Source: Cepaea nemoralis (lineage: Eukaryota > Mollusca > Gastropoda > Stylommatophora > Helicidae). From it: DNA of 64,000 bases. The stretch covers positions 1 through 64,000 of the forward strand of contig JACEFZ010027953.1 of NCBI GenBank assembly GCA_014155875.1, given 5' to 3'. The notes beneath the pieces are model-generated. The model made no database searches. It was given only the letters and a program-made list of their open reading frames with translations, and was not told where the DNA came from. Of the stretch, positions 43,640 through 55,734 are shown piece after piece. How positions within the stretch are numbered: position 1 is the stretch's first letter; each line of letters opens with the position of its first letter. Position numbers and translations under genes: made by a program.

Positions 43640-44055
43640 AACTTTTTTGTTTGTTTTCTTTTTGTCTCTCTGTTCGATTGTGTCTATGTCTCTGTTCTTG
43701 TGTGTGTGTGTGTCTGTGTGTTTGTTTATGCGTTTGCGTGTCTGTGTGGTTGTGTCTGTCTGTAACTGTTGCTTTATGTACACAGCCGCCCGCCCGCCAC
43801 CGTTGAATCATTTCTTCAAGCTACCGTCTGCTCACTTAATGACTTTTTCCTACGATGACGTAGGGACCCGCCAAACTATGGTAGGGATAGGAAGTTTTCT
43901 CAGACATCCGCGTTCGTTAACACGAAGGCTGTGCACCGTCTCTGTACCTTTGTGTGTATTAGTTCTTATGTGTGTCTTTCTGTGTGAGTGTGTGTGGATC
44001 ATTGTTCTTGTGTGTACGTGTGTGTTTGGTTGTCTGTCTGTATGTATCAACCATA
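43640..44055. repeat. Degenerate GT/TGTC-rich repeat
   Basis: GTGTGT and GTCTGTCTG-type repeats at 43650-43770 and 43925-44045 separated by about 150 bp of unique sequence. Frames here are artefacts. Confidence 0.75.
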
Positions 44056-44061
44056 CCCATT

Positions 44062-44545
44062 ACAATCAATAATACCGGCCATCTTCAATTTTTTAAGGTT
44101 TTCATTTGTACCCCGGATAATGATAGTGAATAAGCCAATACGACCCTCTGCAGACCACTAATAACCGCCACCCACTCCTTCACAACTAATTTCACTAACC
44201 CATATCCACTACATTCAATACCACCGATCAAAATAAGTTTTTAAGCTTTTCATTTGTAACCCGTATGATGATAGTGTCTACACCAATGCGAAACTCTACA
44301 CCTAATTAATAACCGCCACCCACCACTTACCATCTAATTTCACTAAGCCAATAATATCGGCCATATTTACTTTTTTTTAAGGTTTTCATTTGTAATCCGT
44401 ATGATGATAGTGAATACACCACTACGACCTCTACAGACCACTAATAACCGCTACCCACCCCTTAACAACTAATTTCACTAAGCCATACCAACTACATACC
44501 AACTACATTCAATAATACTGGCTATTTTTTTTTTTTTTTTACGTT
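44062..44545. repeat. Tandem repeat, units of about 135-160 bp, three-plus copies
   Basis: Units carry CAATAATACCGGCCAT, GGTTTTCATTTGTA, ATGATGATAGTG and ACTAATAACCGCCACCCAC. Starts near 44068, 44216, 44350 and 44510. Confidence 0.8.
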
Positions 44546-44740
44546 TTTACTTTTGATATGCACCAAAGAGGGGCAGCGTTCTGTTATTCGTTTTTTTTTT
44601 ATTAGTGAAGGAATGAAACATCTAGAAATTTATCGACGAATGAAGGTCCAGTATAGAGATGCATGCCTGTCAGTCCAGTAAGTGTATAAGTGATGTGGGA
44701 AGTTTCAAAATAGTGTGCCTTCTGTGACAGACTTTTGGGT

Positions 44741-44766
44741 CTGATGAAGAGGTGCAGCACACGAGA
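44741..44766 (+). other. Hammerhead-core-like motif (Penelope-like remnant)
   Basis: CTGATGAAGAGGTGCAGCAC then ACGAGAC: a CTGATGA box, a GTGC-A-GCAC stem and GAGAC where a hammerhead core has GAAAC. Blocks of this type occur in Penelope-like terminal repeats. No RT is nearby. Confidence 0.3.
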
Positions 44767-45036
44767 CCAAGACGATTTTTTTGTCTGCAGGAATCGAAGC
44801 ATTTTATTGGCTCTGGAGGAATAGCATTGAACGCAATGGTGACTACATCGAAACATTATACATTTATGCTGTACTTTTTCAGAATATATTCACCAAAAGT
44901 AAAAGATTTAAGGTTTTTATTTTGATCCCCCTCGTTTGTTAAAAACTGCATAATCATGATGCTGTCTGTCCACTATGCCAAAATTGCCCTCAAATATGTA
45001 ACAAATGGTTGTAGAAAGTTTCTGGAAATAGTGTTA

Positions 45037-45042
<6 letters not shown>

Positions 45043-45121
<79 letters not shown>
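45043..45121. repeat. (TA)n microsatellite
   Basis: About 39 TA units at the 3' side of the LINE that follows. Confidence 0.9.
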
Positions 45122-45125
<4 letters not shown>

Positions 45126-46900
45126 CAGTTGCACTGGATAGTGTCATTCCGTGTGGTTGTACAATATCTCTGATGTCGTCAATCCATTTTCTTCATGGAC
45201 GTCCTCGTGGTCTCGTCGCAGATGATCTTTGATGTAATGCCAGTGATGGTAGTTGCTGATGATGCATTCTAACGACATGGCCAAACCACTTAATCTTCTG
45301 TCTTTCAATAAATATGGCACAAGGTGTTGATTCCACACTCTGTCTGATAGTAGCATTTCTTACTCGGTCTCGGATTGTTAAGTTGGCAGCTCTCCTCAGG
45401 CATCTCATTTCGCAGGTGTTGATTTTGCGAAGGTGTAATTTGGATAAAGTCCAGGTTTGAGATTGGTAGCATATGGTTGGTGTGAATATGCTGTTTATTA
45501 TCTGTCGCTTTGCAGGCATGGGTATGTTTGGATGTTTCAGTAAGGGTGATAGTTGATATTAAGTGTACTCGCTTTTTGACATCTGATTTCAATTTCTCTG
45601 TCCAATCTGCCATCTTCTGTGATCATACTTCCAAGATATTTGAATTCTTTAATTTGTTTCAGAGTTGTGTTATGTATCTGTATACTTAGTGGGCCTGACG
45701 ATCTGCTAACTTGCATTACTTCGGTTTTGGCTGTGTTTATACTCATATTGTATCTGCTGCAGGTTGAACTCAGATTAGTAATATGATTTTGTAGTCTGCC
45801 CTCATCGCTGTAAAACAGGCACTGATCATCTGCAAATAGAAGTTCATTTATTCCCTGTGGGTCAGTTGTTTCATTCTGGAGTAAAGAGTTCTAAATTTTC
45901 TGAATCTGTTCTGTCGAGACTTGCTTCTTTGGAAATTCTGTCCATGTAGATATTGAATAGCAGGGGAGAGAGCACACATCCCTGCCTCACTCCTGTATTG
46001 ACTGTGAACATATCTGATATACCTTCTTGTGTTCTTACTAGCACTTTGGCTCGAGTGGTACATGGCTATGATGTTTTCTAGCAATTGTCCTTGAATCCCA
46101 TAGTCTTCAAGGATGGTCCATAATTGAATATCGAAAACCTTTTCCTGATCTACAAACACAATACTCTACTAGTCACTATATTCAATGGTTTTTCCACATA
46201 TTTGTCTAAGTGTCATATTTGTCTAATGCATCAGTGCAACTTTTACCTTTCCGAAAACCAAATTGTGCTTTATTTAACTGTTGTTCAACCACTGGTCTAA
46301 CTCTTTGTTCCAATAGTGTTGCATACATTTTCCCTATGTGGCTCAGGAGTGATATACCTCTGTATGTTTCACACTCTCTCATATTGCCTTTCTTTTTCCA
46401 TATTGGTACTATTATTGTCTGTTGCCAATCATCTTGGACTTTTCTTTCTTCCCATGCTATATTAAAAACTCTTGTTAGCCATTTAACTCCTGTTTCCCCA
46501 CAGGCCTGAATAGCTTCTGTGGTTATTCCATCTGGACCAGGTGATTTGTTTCTATGACTTTTCTGTATAACTGCTTTGACTTCTGCAGGTATGAAATTTG
46601 GTTCTTGCTGTCCCTGGAATTTAGGCACAAAAGTGAGGTTTTCTATGTTATGTGTGGGGTTAAATAGTTCTTGAAAGTATTCTGCCCACCTTGCTAGTCT
46701 TTGTTGTGGATTAAATATTGGTATACCGCTTTTGTTGTTTGTGATGGTGGTTGGGTTGTAGCATGCATCTCTGTTTCTCATTGTGGTGAGACGTTTATAA
46801 AATTCTCTTAGGCAGTATTTGCTAAGGGTCGCCATCTGTTCACCGTATATTCTCCAGGATTCATCTTTAGATGCTCTAATAGTTCGTTTGGCATTACGTC

Positions 46901-46902
<2 letters not shown>
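45122..46902 (-). mobile_element. LINE with reverse transcriptase, bracketed by TA arrays
   Basis: On the minus strand: linker (RRNAKRTIRASKDESWRIYG, about 46890), the finger motif NKSPGPDGITTEAI (about 46540), QQTIIVPIWKKKG and YRGISLLSHIGKMYA (about 46400), QFGFRKGKSCTDAL (about 46230). Further frames hold FVDQEKVFD (about 46160), KEFKYLGSMITEDGRLD (about 45650) and the C-terminal KIKWFGHVVRMHHQ and TRPRGRP (45300-45193). The segment with the catalytic FADD box (about 45840) lies in a broken stretch. Multiple frameshifts; the 5' end with the endonuclease is missing. TA arrays abut both ends, so it probably inserted into a TA array. Confidence 0.85.
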
Positions 46903-46987
<85 letters not shown>

Positions 46988-47001
46988 TGTGTGTGTGTGT
47001 A

Positions 47002-47084
<83 letters not shown>
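46903..47084. repeat. (TA)n then (GA)n microsatellites
   Basis: TA units at 46903-46983 and GA units at about 47006-47084. Confidence 0.95.
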
Positions 47085-47086
<2 letters not shown>

Positions 47087-47190
47087 GAATTGCATCACTA
47101 AATTTGAAGTTACACAATGTATATGTACAATTTTTCTCCATTATCTTTACAATTTTGCGACAATGCTCACGACAATCGTCACTGTATGTG
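47085..47190. other. Short unique spacer
   Basis: No feature recognised between the GA array and the GT-rich tract. Confidence 0.4.
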
Positions 47191-48555
47191 TGTGTAAAGT
47201 GTGGGAGTGTGATCATAATAGTAGATTGGGGGATGGGGGGATGTGTGTGTGGGTTGGCGGTGTGTGATTGTGTGGGTGGGTGGGGGATTTGTTTGTGGGT
47301 ACGTGCGGGATGTATGGGTTGGCGGGGAGATGTGTGTGTGGGTGGGGATGCGTGTTTGGCTAGGTGGTTGTGGGTGAGTGGGTGAAGGAGGATATGTTGA
47401 TGGATGATTGATAGTGGGTCATGGGATGGGTGGGGGATATGTGTGGGGATATGTGGTGGGTGGGAGATGTGTGCAGGTGGAGTGGTTGTGGGTTTGGGTA
47501 TGTGTGTGTGGGTGAGGGATGTGTATGGGTGTGGGATGATTGGGTGGATGGATGGGGAATGTGTGTGTGTGGGTGAGAGATGTGTGGGTGAATGTGTGTT
47601 GGGATGTGTGTGGGTTGGGGGAGGGGTGCGTGATGGGTGTGGGTGATGGATTTGGGGATGTGTGTGTGTTGGTAGGGGATATGTCTGGCTGGGTGGGGGT
47701 GTGTGTGGCTAGATGGATGTGTGGGTAGTTAGGGTGATTGTAGTTGGGGGATGTGCGGATGGGTAGGAGATGTGTGGGGAGATGTGTGTGTGGGTGAGGG
47801 ATGTGACTTTGGGATGTGTGTGGGTGTGGTGTTGCGTGGGAGTGGAGCTGGGTATGGAATAAAGGATGTATGTGTGGGTGGGTGGGGTGTGATTGGGTGG
47901 GTGGGTGAAGGATGTAGTGTGAGGGTGGATGATGTGTGTTTAGATGGGTGGTTAGGGTGTGTGAGTGTGGGTGGGTAGATAGGAGTTGTATGTTTTGATG
48001 AGTGAGTGAGGGATGTGTGGGTGTTAGTGGTTAAGGGATAAGTACGTGTGTCTAGGGATGTGTGAGGGGATGAGTGTATGGGTTGGGGATGTATGTGTGG
48101 GTTGTGTGTGCGTGGATGGGAGGTGTGTGTTTGTGAATAGGGGGATGTGTTGGTGGGTGGGGATGTGTGTGAGGGATGTGTGTATGGGCGGAGAGATTGT
48201 TCGTGGGTTGGGATGTTTGTGTATATGGGTAGGGGTGTGTGGTTAAGGGATGTGTGGCTGGGGAATGGGTGGGTGGAGGATGTGTGGTTGGGTAGAGTAT
48301 GTGTGGGTGGGTGATTGTATATGAGTAAGGGTGTGTGGTTAAGGGATGTTTGGTTGGGGAGATGGGTGGGTAGAGGATGTGTGGGTGGGTAGAGGATATG
48401 TGGGTGGGTGAGTGTGTGTAGGTTAGGAGATGGTGGGGGATGTTTGTAGGGGTGGGCTCTGAGATCTGTGAGTGGGCTGGGGGAGATGGGAGATTATGTG
48501 GCTGGGTGCGGAATTTGTGTGTGGGTAGGTGCGGAATATGTGAGTTGACGGGGAG

Positions 48556-48588
<33 letters not shown>

Positions 48589-48960
48589 TGTGTGTCTGTG
48601 TGTGTGTGTGTGTGTGGAATGTGTGGCTGAGGAATGTGTGTTTGGCTAGCTGATTGGAGGTGTGTGAGTGGAGGAGGATATGTGGGTGAGTGATTGTTGG
48701 TGGGTAATGGGACGGGTAGTGGATATGTGTGTAGGTGGGTGGATATGTGTGGGTGGGGGATGTGTGGGTTGGGGAATGTATGTGTGCTTGGGGTGTAGGT
48801 GGATGGAGTGTGTGGTGGGTGAGAGGTGTGTGTGGGTGGGGAGATGTGTAGGTGTAGGGATGTGGTGTATGGGAATGGGCATGTATGTGTGTGTGGGTTA
48901 TGTGTGTGGTTGGGTGGTGGAGTTGGAGTGAATGGGAGATGTGTGGGTGGGTGGTTGATG
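47190..48960. repeat. 1.75-kb GT-rich, almost C-free tract
   Basis: Cryptically simple sequence built from GGGTG, GTGTGTG, GGATGTGTG and TGGGTGGG pieces, with a GT array at 48556-48617. Cytosine is very rare on the plus strand. Many runs of three or more G at short spacing could form G-quadruplexes. No fixed unit length; open frames in it are artefacts of composition. Confidence 0.9.
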
Positions 48961-49140
48961 TGTCTCATAACATAGTAATATGCATTGTTTATGTTTACAA
49001 AATTCATGTGACAATGTTTTTTTCCTATGCACTGTTGATGAAAGAAAGATGAGTGATTGGAAGGGCCGAATGTAAGACGGGCCTTCGTGCCCAATTTGTT
49101 ACCCTTTGAAAATAAAGTTTATTTCATAGGTTAGCAGCGC
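48961..49140. repeat. Short sequence shared with the Helitron interior
   Basis: GGGCCGAATGTAAGACGGGCCTTCG (49063-49087 in pieces) resembles GGGCAGAATGTAGGACGGGC at about 21783 inside the Helitron-like element, and both are followed by AT-rich sequence. This suggests a small remnant of a related element. Confidence 0.4.
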
Positions 49141-50308
49141 GCGGCTTATTTGCAGCCCCTGTAGATCGGGAAAATCGGGTTCAGGGAAGTGAGACTTCTA
49201 ATTTGAGGTCACACATGGCCAACTTTATAACCTCGAGCGTTGGCGTGGCCAGCGTGGCCAAACAATTACCCGCAGCGCTAACGGAAGTAGATTAAGGAGT
49301 CGCTTCGGATATATCGAGTGACATATCGATGAACTCGGGTGAGTGCGACGAATTGAATGCACCGGTCGGCCGAAACCTCCGAGGTCATTTCAAGGTACCG
49401 GGAGTCGAACTTCGGATCACATGGTGGGGCGACCACTGGCTTTCTTCTTGTCTTTCTTCACATCTGCCTTTTAATTAGTTCCCTCGATGGAATACCAGCT
49501 TAATATATAGTGGATTCCTGAGAGAATGATAGAGGGAGAAGAGACCGTTGTGACAGAATTGTTCATATTGAGCATGACACCGTTCTAAATGCCCCGACCT
49601 GGGACCAGGGAGGGGAGGGGGTGAACGGGGTGTGGATTTCTGCTACATGGGGATCACCCTATATATTTATTTGGATTTACTGGATTGTGCCTACGGCATG
49701 GTACGAAATCAGCGTTGGCGGATAACAGGAAGGGGGGGAGGAAGTACTGCCATCGGCCCTCCTTTAGGGCCCTTCTAGCTATACGTACAACTAACTCACT
49801 AACCGTATGTGTTGTCTAGCTATGTTTCAGCAGAGACCCATATATCAGACACCAACCTTGGCCCAGCCCTCCGTTCATCTGGGAAAGAGGATGCAGGTGG
49901 ACAGCTGCCGCGTTGGTTCTAGGTCCAGTGTGTCCTCGACTGTTCGAGAGGCCAATGAAAGAGTGCGGCCCTTAGGGGAAGGGTCCACACGTCTGAGTAA
50001 GGGGGACCTAAGTGTATCTGCTGTGGGTAAGTCTGATTCATGGTGCTCTCACTGAGTGTTATCCTCCACAGGTTCTATCTTGTTGAGAGCAGAGCGACGA
50101 TCTGGGGACGAGTCCAGTGATCGGGACTAGGGCGAGAGCCGGTGTGAACAGCTAGGAAGTCCACCACCTCAGCGAGCAGTACTTACAATCAAGAGTACGT
50201 CTCAGGATGGGCTCAAGCTAACTCATCGCCCACTCCACGTCTGATAGCCCAGGTTGTTTGCCATGACAGCACCATATTGCCTTGTTCGTTACTTCAGCTG
50301 GGCAAGTA
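49141..50308. other. Unassigned GC-richer tract
   Basis: Less repetitive and richer in GC than its surroundings. A plus-strand frame at 49807-50055 starts MCCLAMFQQRPIYQTPTLAQ and continues VHLGKRMQVDSCRVGSR, with no family I recognise; an overlapping frame also reads through part of it. The tract continues beyond the foldback element (51061-51850), so both halves were once contiguous. It may be a remnant of another mobile element or host sequence. Confidence 0.35.
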
Positions 50309-50316
50309 TCTGGTTG

Positions 50317-51052
50317 ATTATGTGGTTGCTTCGGGATTTGAAATTTAAATATTGAGCACAACCCACTACTGGCAACGCCGATCACATTCTGGTATGAACC
50401 TAAGGCCTATCCACGTCAATATGGAAGCACTATACTCGAGTTTCGCCCTCATTTGAGCTCGTCAGTAGTGCATATCCCTGACCGGATCCGGAAACAGTTC
50501 CGGATCACGCGTGTGAAGCGGGTGTGTAACCACGCGGCACACACTGGACACACCAAATTATCACAACAGAACATCACAACGCTACCCATCGTAGGCTATG
50601 TAGAATGTGATCGGCGTTGCCAGTAGTGGGTTGTGCTCAATATTTAAATTTCAAATCCCGAAGCAACCACATAATCAATTGATTATTGCTCACTGGATTT
50701 AGGAGGCCTGGTGTTCCTTGCCAGTGAGAAGTCCTGATCGTTCGGGTCCCATCGATTGACGGACGTCGGTCGCGGCGATTGGGCAGTCTTGAGCATAGCC
50801 TACGATGGGTAGCGTTGTGATGTTCTGTTGTGATAATTTGGTGTGTCCAGTGTGTGCCGCGTGGTTACACACCCGCTTCACACGCGTGATCCGGAACTGT
50901 TTCCGGATCCGGTCAGGGATATGCACTACTGACGAGCTCAAATGAGGGCGAAACTCGAGTATAGTGCTTCCATATTGACGTGGATAGGCCTTAGGTTCAT
51001 ACCAGAATGTGATCGGCGTTGCCAGTAGTGGGTTGTGCTCAATATTTAAGTT
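50317..51052. mobile_element. Foldback-like element, copy 2
   Basis: The left arm runs from ATTATGTGGTTGCTTCGGGA (50317) to CTATG at about 50600, the right arm from TTGAGCATAGCC (about 50789) to AATATTTAAG (51050). The inner arms are near-identical to copy 1. Between them lies an extra reversed copy of the outer terminus (about 50601-50680), then the 85-bp loop seen in copy 1. The right arm lacks its last 30 bases. TCTGGTTG at 50309-50316 and 51053-51060 gives an 8-bp target duplication. No coding region. Confidence 0.8.
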
Positions 51053-51060
51053 TCTGGTTG

Positions 51061-51900
51061 TTGATAGTGTCCCAGTTGTGAGCCTGACTGACTGCCTTCA
51101 TGCCAACTAGTTATGATGTCTCCGCTACCAAGTGCCTGGTACCCTGTGGTGCCTGATATTGTGGAAGAACTTTTGTCTGTTTTTTAACTCTATCTACAGT
51201 GCTACGTTTCAGTGAGGGAGGTATCTGTGCTGTGATATCTGCGATATGGGTCGGATGATCTGCGCGGGTTGCATAGACAGTTGGGACTGCTACTACCATT
51301 GAGTGAGAGATCACCCTCTTGCTATACCCGCAGTACCATCGAGACTTCCAGACGCTTCAGAGGAGTGTCCTAGTTCCTCAGCCACCAGAGAGACAGTATT
51401 TATCCCTATACTAGGGTGGTCCAGACTTCAGGGACGTCATCCAACGGAGGTCCCAAGTAACAGTGAGTCGACTCGCCAGCCATCCTGTTTAAGTGGAGAA
51501 ACCTATACCCGGAGGGAGGCCTGAGATACTTGGTGAGCGTGTCCGACTTACCCAATAGTGTGACTTGAGGCCCTGACGATGATGACACTTTCTCCAGGAG
51601 GCTACTCGATCCTTGCCACGTCTTATCTCTCATAGATACTGCAAGGCCTATCTCGGAATCATCATTATCATTCTCATTCATCTTGTGTAATACACCATAT
51701 TGTTAACATAGTTAGCTGCCAGAGTTGTGTCATGAGTTCAGGACGAGGTTTGAAAGGGGTAACGTCCCTTGGTTGAGAGTGAGGGAGATAGTGATCCTAG
51801 GGTTGAAGGGGTATTGTGGACTGAGGTCACCTATGTCCCAGGGCTAAAGGTATCCCGTTGTTAAAGTGTGATAGCAGGTTCCCCTCACCCCAGGGAGTGC
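51061..51900. other. Unassigned tract, right half
   Basis: Continuation of the tract at 49141-50308. Minus-strand frames at 51681-51406 and 51314-51111 and a plus frame at 51303-51524 overlap each other and show no recognisable domain; none is called as a gene. Confidence 0.35.
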
Positions 51901-51904
51901 TGTG

Positions 51905-52160
51905 ACACCCACAAACAATTACGGACACTATTATCTTCAGAGAAATGTGAAATTACCCACATACCATTACGGACACTATTATCTTCAGAGAAATGTGAAA
52001 TTACCCACATACCATTACGGACACTATTATCTTCAAAGAAATGTGAAATTACTCACATACCATTTCGGACACTATTATCTTCAAAGAAATGTGAAAGTAC
52101 CCACAAACCATTACGGACACTATTACCTTGAAAGAAATGCGAAATTAACTTTTTGTGCTC
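51905..52160. repeat. 54-bp tandem repeat, about 5 copies, decaying to 52500
   Basis: Units read CATTACGGACACTATTATCT then TCAGAGAAATGTGAAATTAC. Diverged relatives continue to about 52510 and reappear at 52730-52800. The unit is 18 codons long, so two frames stay open by chance. Confidence 0.9.
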
Positions 52161-52627
52161 CGACTTCATCAAATTATCATGCCACTTGTATATTCAAAGT
52201 AATGAAAATTTATCTATAAATGCTCCTACCCTGCTTTAATCTCTCCAAACTCTTATGTGCACTATTATTTTAAATATGTGAATTAGTGCTCCACCTTCCT
52301 AAATTTTCCGGGGCACTGGCATTTCAAAATAATGATAAATTATCTAAAACCCTCATGGGCATTATTATCTTCAAAGAATGAGAAATTATCTATAAACCGT
52401 CAAGGACACTGGTGTCTTCAAAGTAATGAGAAATTATCTACAAACCGTCATGGGCACTACTTTTTTCAAAGTAATGAAAAATTATGAGCAAACCCTTATG
52501 GACACTGTCAACGACCTACTTGCACTCAAAACATATCTAACTCGATCCGTCCGACTCGATTCTGTACAGGCTCACCTGTTCTTGACCCCTTCGTGTCTGT
52601 CAACTGTCATTACCTGTCCCAGTACTT

Positions 52628-52705
52628 CTAATTCCTCAGGCTCAAAGACCCCTCTGCCATACACCGAAAGGTACTATATTGGCAGTAAATGAGTTTTTTT
52701 TATGA
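52628..52705 (+). repeat. SINE family B, 3' end (copy 2)
   Basis: TAATTCCTCAGGCTCAAAGA then CCCCTCTGCCATACACCG, GGTACTATATTGGCAGTAAA and a T run. Matches 6850-6927. The tRNA-like head is not evident here, so the copy is probably 5'-truncated. The minisatellite of 51905 resumes after it, so the SINE probably inserted in that array. Confidence 0.7.
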
Positions 52706-53119
52706 GATCTCTGACACACATTATTGTCTTCAATGAATGGTGAATTTACCCACAACCCTTACGGACACTATTATCTTCAAATAATGTGAATTAACTCCTT
52801 AGTGTCCACATTCCTACCCTCTCATGGAATAACAAAAGACGTGAACTTTTTCAATACAAAAAGAAAAATAAACTTAAAGGACCCTTTTCCACATCCAGAC
52901 TGGGTGTATGATGCTAACTCCATGTTTGCACTCGTATAAGCCAATAAATCACTCGTCCGTACGATATCACGCCTGTAAAACTGAACGTGCCAGAACATTT
53001 CCCATTACCCTGTTTAGACAAAGAAACCAAGATAATTTTAAACATAATAAGCATCAATCCCAACCTCTAGGCGGATTCGAATATATGTCCACCGAGGGGT
53101 GGCAGACTAGCGTACCGGT

Positions 53120-53380
53120 GAATGTTACTACATTATTTGCATATGCTTTACAGGAAGTCGCTGTCAATCACAGCATATTTTTGGTGATTTCTTGACAAAT
53201 TTATATTCAGTAGTGTTGCCATTGACTTTCTGAACGACAGGCATTCGTACATTGTATGAAATACCAAGGCAACGCCGTCTGCTGCCAAATGGCCCACATC
53301 TGCGTTTCGAACGCGGTATGCGGGATTGCGAAATACGCCTGGAACCCCTTCGCCACAAAGCAGGCTACCCTGTTAATAAG
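53120..53380 (-). repeat. SINE family A (copy 3)
   Basis: On the minus strand: A-box TGGCGAAGGGG (about 53355), B-box GTTCGAAAC (about 53308), body CAATGGCAACACTACTGAAT, TTGTCAAGAAATCACC, then GACAGCGACTTCCTG and AAAGCATATGC. Same order as 35456-35709, but the head differs, so two related tRNA heads are in use. Confidence 0.7.
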
Positions 53381-53606
53381 CTCGTTTAATTTCTCTTTTT
53401 TATCGTTACAATCATCAACTTCATCACTATCCTCTTTATGATCAGTATACATGCAACCGTCATTAATATCATTGATAACAGCTGCATAATTATAAATTAT
53501 TACAATTCTCGTCGCCGAGGCCATTATGATAGATGATACATATCGTATTCGTCTTCTATGGACCACTGAGTAACACACATACACAACGCATACGCGCACA
53601 CGCACA

Positions 53607-53714
<108 letters not shown>

Positions 53715-54200
53715 AGACAGGAAATCACACATGAGACAGCATTGCAGTTTTAGACAAATTGCAAGCAAACGGGAAAAAAAGGAAAGAAAAATCTTGATCT
53801 TCGTCAATTTCTTCTGTGTTTACCTTTCTTTATTGTTAACATTACTTCCAGCTTTAAATCGTTTTCTCCGTATGCTCACTCTCCGGCGTAGCAATATTTC
53901 TATTATCTGATGCTCCAGATGATCCACCTGACGGGAGACGATCAAAATTAATATTAACATTGACTTGCTTCCACAGAAAACAAAGGGTCAGCTATTGTTT
54001 ATAAACAAGAGTATATACAACTTAACCATAAGTGACCACTTTCTTTATATAAACGGCGTAACCGGTTACTATAAACTTTTTATCATAATGTGCCCTGCCC
54101 ATAAGTGTGGGCGGTCATGTTTTGCCAACTCACGCGATCACTAGAATCGTGAATCAGCTCTGTGATTTTGTCTCGATTATGCTATGTGGCCGAGCCATCT
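53715..54200. other. No feature recognised
   Basis: Unique AT-rich sequence without coding similarity. Confidence 0.4.
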
Positions 54201-54900
54201 CATCATTATCATAATCAAGTGCCATTCCGGCTGGCGTAGGCATTCATGACTTTCCACAGATCTCGGTCTTTGGTTTTCTGGATCAACTCTGCAGATGATA
54301 TTCCTCCGAAACCACCGTCTCACCCCACCCAGCATTCATTTCTGTTGGTCTGCCTCTGACTCTTAAAAAAGAGAGTCGCTTAAAAATCGACAGGGTCGAC
54401 TTCAGTGCACAGTTTTTTCTTTTTTTAAAATCCCATATGGCCCAGTCCCTTACCACAGTCGTCGCACAAAGCACGTAAAGCTCTCTTCTCCCTCTATCTT
54501 TCCAGTTGTCACGATGTTCTCCAATGCCTCCATTCTTATCAAATTATCAAAGAAAGCTGTTTGTCTCTTTCTTATTGTTGTATTTAGTGTTCTAGTGTCA
54601 TTAGCCTCTTTCAGGCAGCCGTTGTAAGACACTTTGGCGGTCAAAGGAATTCGCAACATTCGTCATAGGAACCACATTTCTATTGCTTCCGTGTTCTTCC
54701 TAATTTGTTCATTTACATTCCAAGATTCACTATCACACAGTAAGGCAGGTTATATATAGCACTTTAGCATTCTCTTTCTTACATTCAATGATAGTGACTT
54801 ATTGCCATCTAGATATTTATATCTCTGCCTTCCCCTTGTTCTTTTGCACTCACAGTCTTATCAGTTGTCATCAATTTTTGTCCCCAGTGTTTTCCTGTCA
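54201..54900 (-). mobile_element. LINE RT C-terminal fragment (family with GAT tail)
   Basis: Minus-strand translation gives, from 54850 downwards, RKRMLKCYI and DSESWNVNEQIRKNTEAIEM, then LRIPLTAKVSYN, RKRQTAFFDNLIRMEALENI and VTTGKIEGEE. This is the C-terminal part of a non-LTR RT. The element's 3' end is at about 54215, next to degenerate ATC repeats. A SINE piece (54363-54478) is inserted near the C-terminus. The same family is represented at 16607-16872. Confidence 0.75.
54363..54478 (-). repeat. SINE family C, 3' piece inserted in a LINE
   Basis: On the minus strand it reads TGCTTTGTGCGACGACTGTG, CATATGGGATTTT, CACTGAAGTCGACCCTGTCG and TTTTTAAGCGACTCTC, matching the 3' half of the SINE at 62575-62810 (GCATATGGGAT, AATGAAGTCGACTATGTCAA, CTTTTAAGCGACTTT). 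The related LINE at 16740 lacks it, which shows it is an insertion. Confidence 0.7.
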
Positions 54901-55044
54901 TTTTGTGCCCATAAAATCGTGACATTCTACATCTAATTTCTATAATCAATTTACTATTTTCAATTGTTTCTTGTACGACTTGCTCATGATAGGGACTGTC
55001 TTGTAGGACTGTCCATGATATTCAAGCCCAATACCAGGTTCGTG

Positions 55045-55100
55045 TACTAGGTAATTTTACGTTCAGTAAAATTGCTTGTAATTGCTTTCTGAATGAGAAG
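55045..55100 (-). repeat. SINE family A fragment
   Basis: TTTTACGTTCAGTAAAATTG and TTGCTTTCTGAATGA resemble the minus-strand body of SINE A (TTTACGTTCAGTAGTTTGCC at 58351). Only the central block is recognisable. Confidence 0.4.
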
Positions 55101-55499
55101 TCAAAAGTTAAATCCTGCTGTATGTAGAATTCGCATTCTCTGTGAAGTATAGAACTCAACAATTATATTCCATGTCAGGTGTAATATTAAGTGATTCAGC
55201 GCCGAAGGATAATGTATTGCAAGATGTGATTTCCCATTTGGACTGATGGATGATATATCGCCATACTAGGCTCAACATGTTGTTTGTTTTGTTTCGTGGT
55301 ATCTTCAGCCATTTCAAAGCCCAGTGAACGAACATTTACATTATAATAAATTGTTCATTTGATTGTGTACATGTTTAGTGTAAACCTACGTTTTATCTGG
55401 CACTGAATCAGTTAAGAGAATGTTTTAGTTGACAGAATATAACATTAACAGTTTTTGTTCGTTTTATGACAAAATACGCTAAGAGTTTGAATTTATTGT

Positions 55500-55734
55500 A
55501 AGATTTAAAAAGTATATTTTCGTTATTAAAATTGTGTATTCGTTATTAGGTATTGTGAGATATAATATACAGAGATTGTATTCATTGTGAGGTATACTAT
55601 GTGGAGTTTGTTTTCGTTATGTGATATGTTGTATATAGTTTGTATTTGTTGTGAGGCATGTTCTACTCGTATGTAGGTTATATTCGTTGTGAGATATGTT
55701 GTATACAGTTTGTATTCTTTGTGAGGTACACTAT
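55500..55734. repeat. About 32-36-bp minisatellite (left part)
   Basis: Units such as GTTTGTATTCGTTGTGAGAT, ATGTTGTATACA. The array is split by the LINE at 55735-57400 and continues at 57401. A closely similar array is at 62850-63088. Confidence 0.8.

Noticed and set aside
47190..49094. Several Gly/Val/Cys- or His/Pro-rich frames
   Set aside because: Artefacts of the GT-rich, stop-poor tract.
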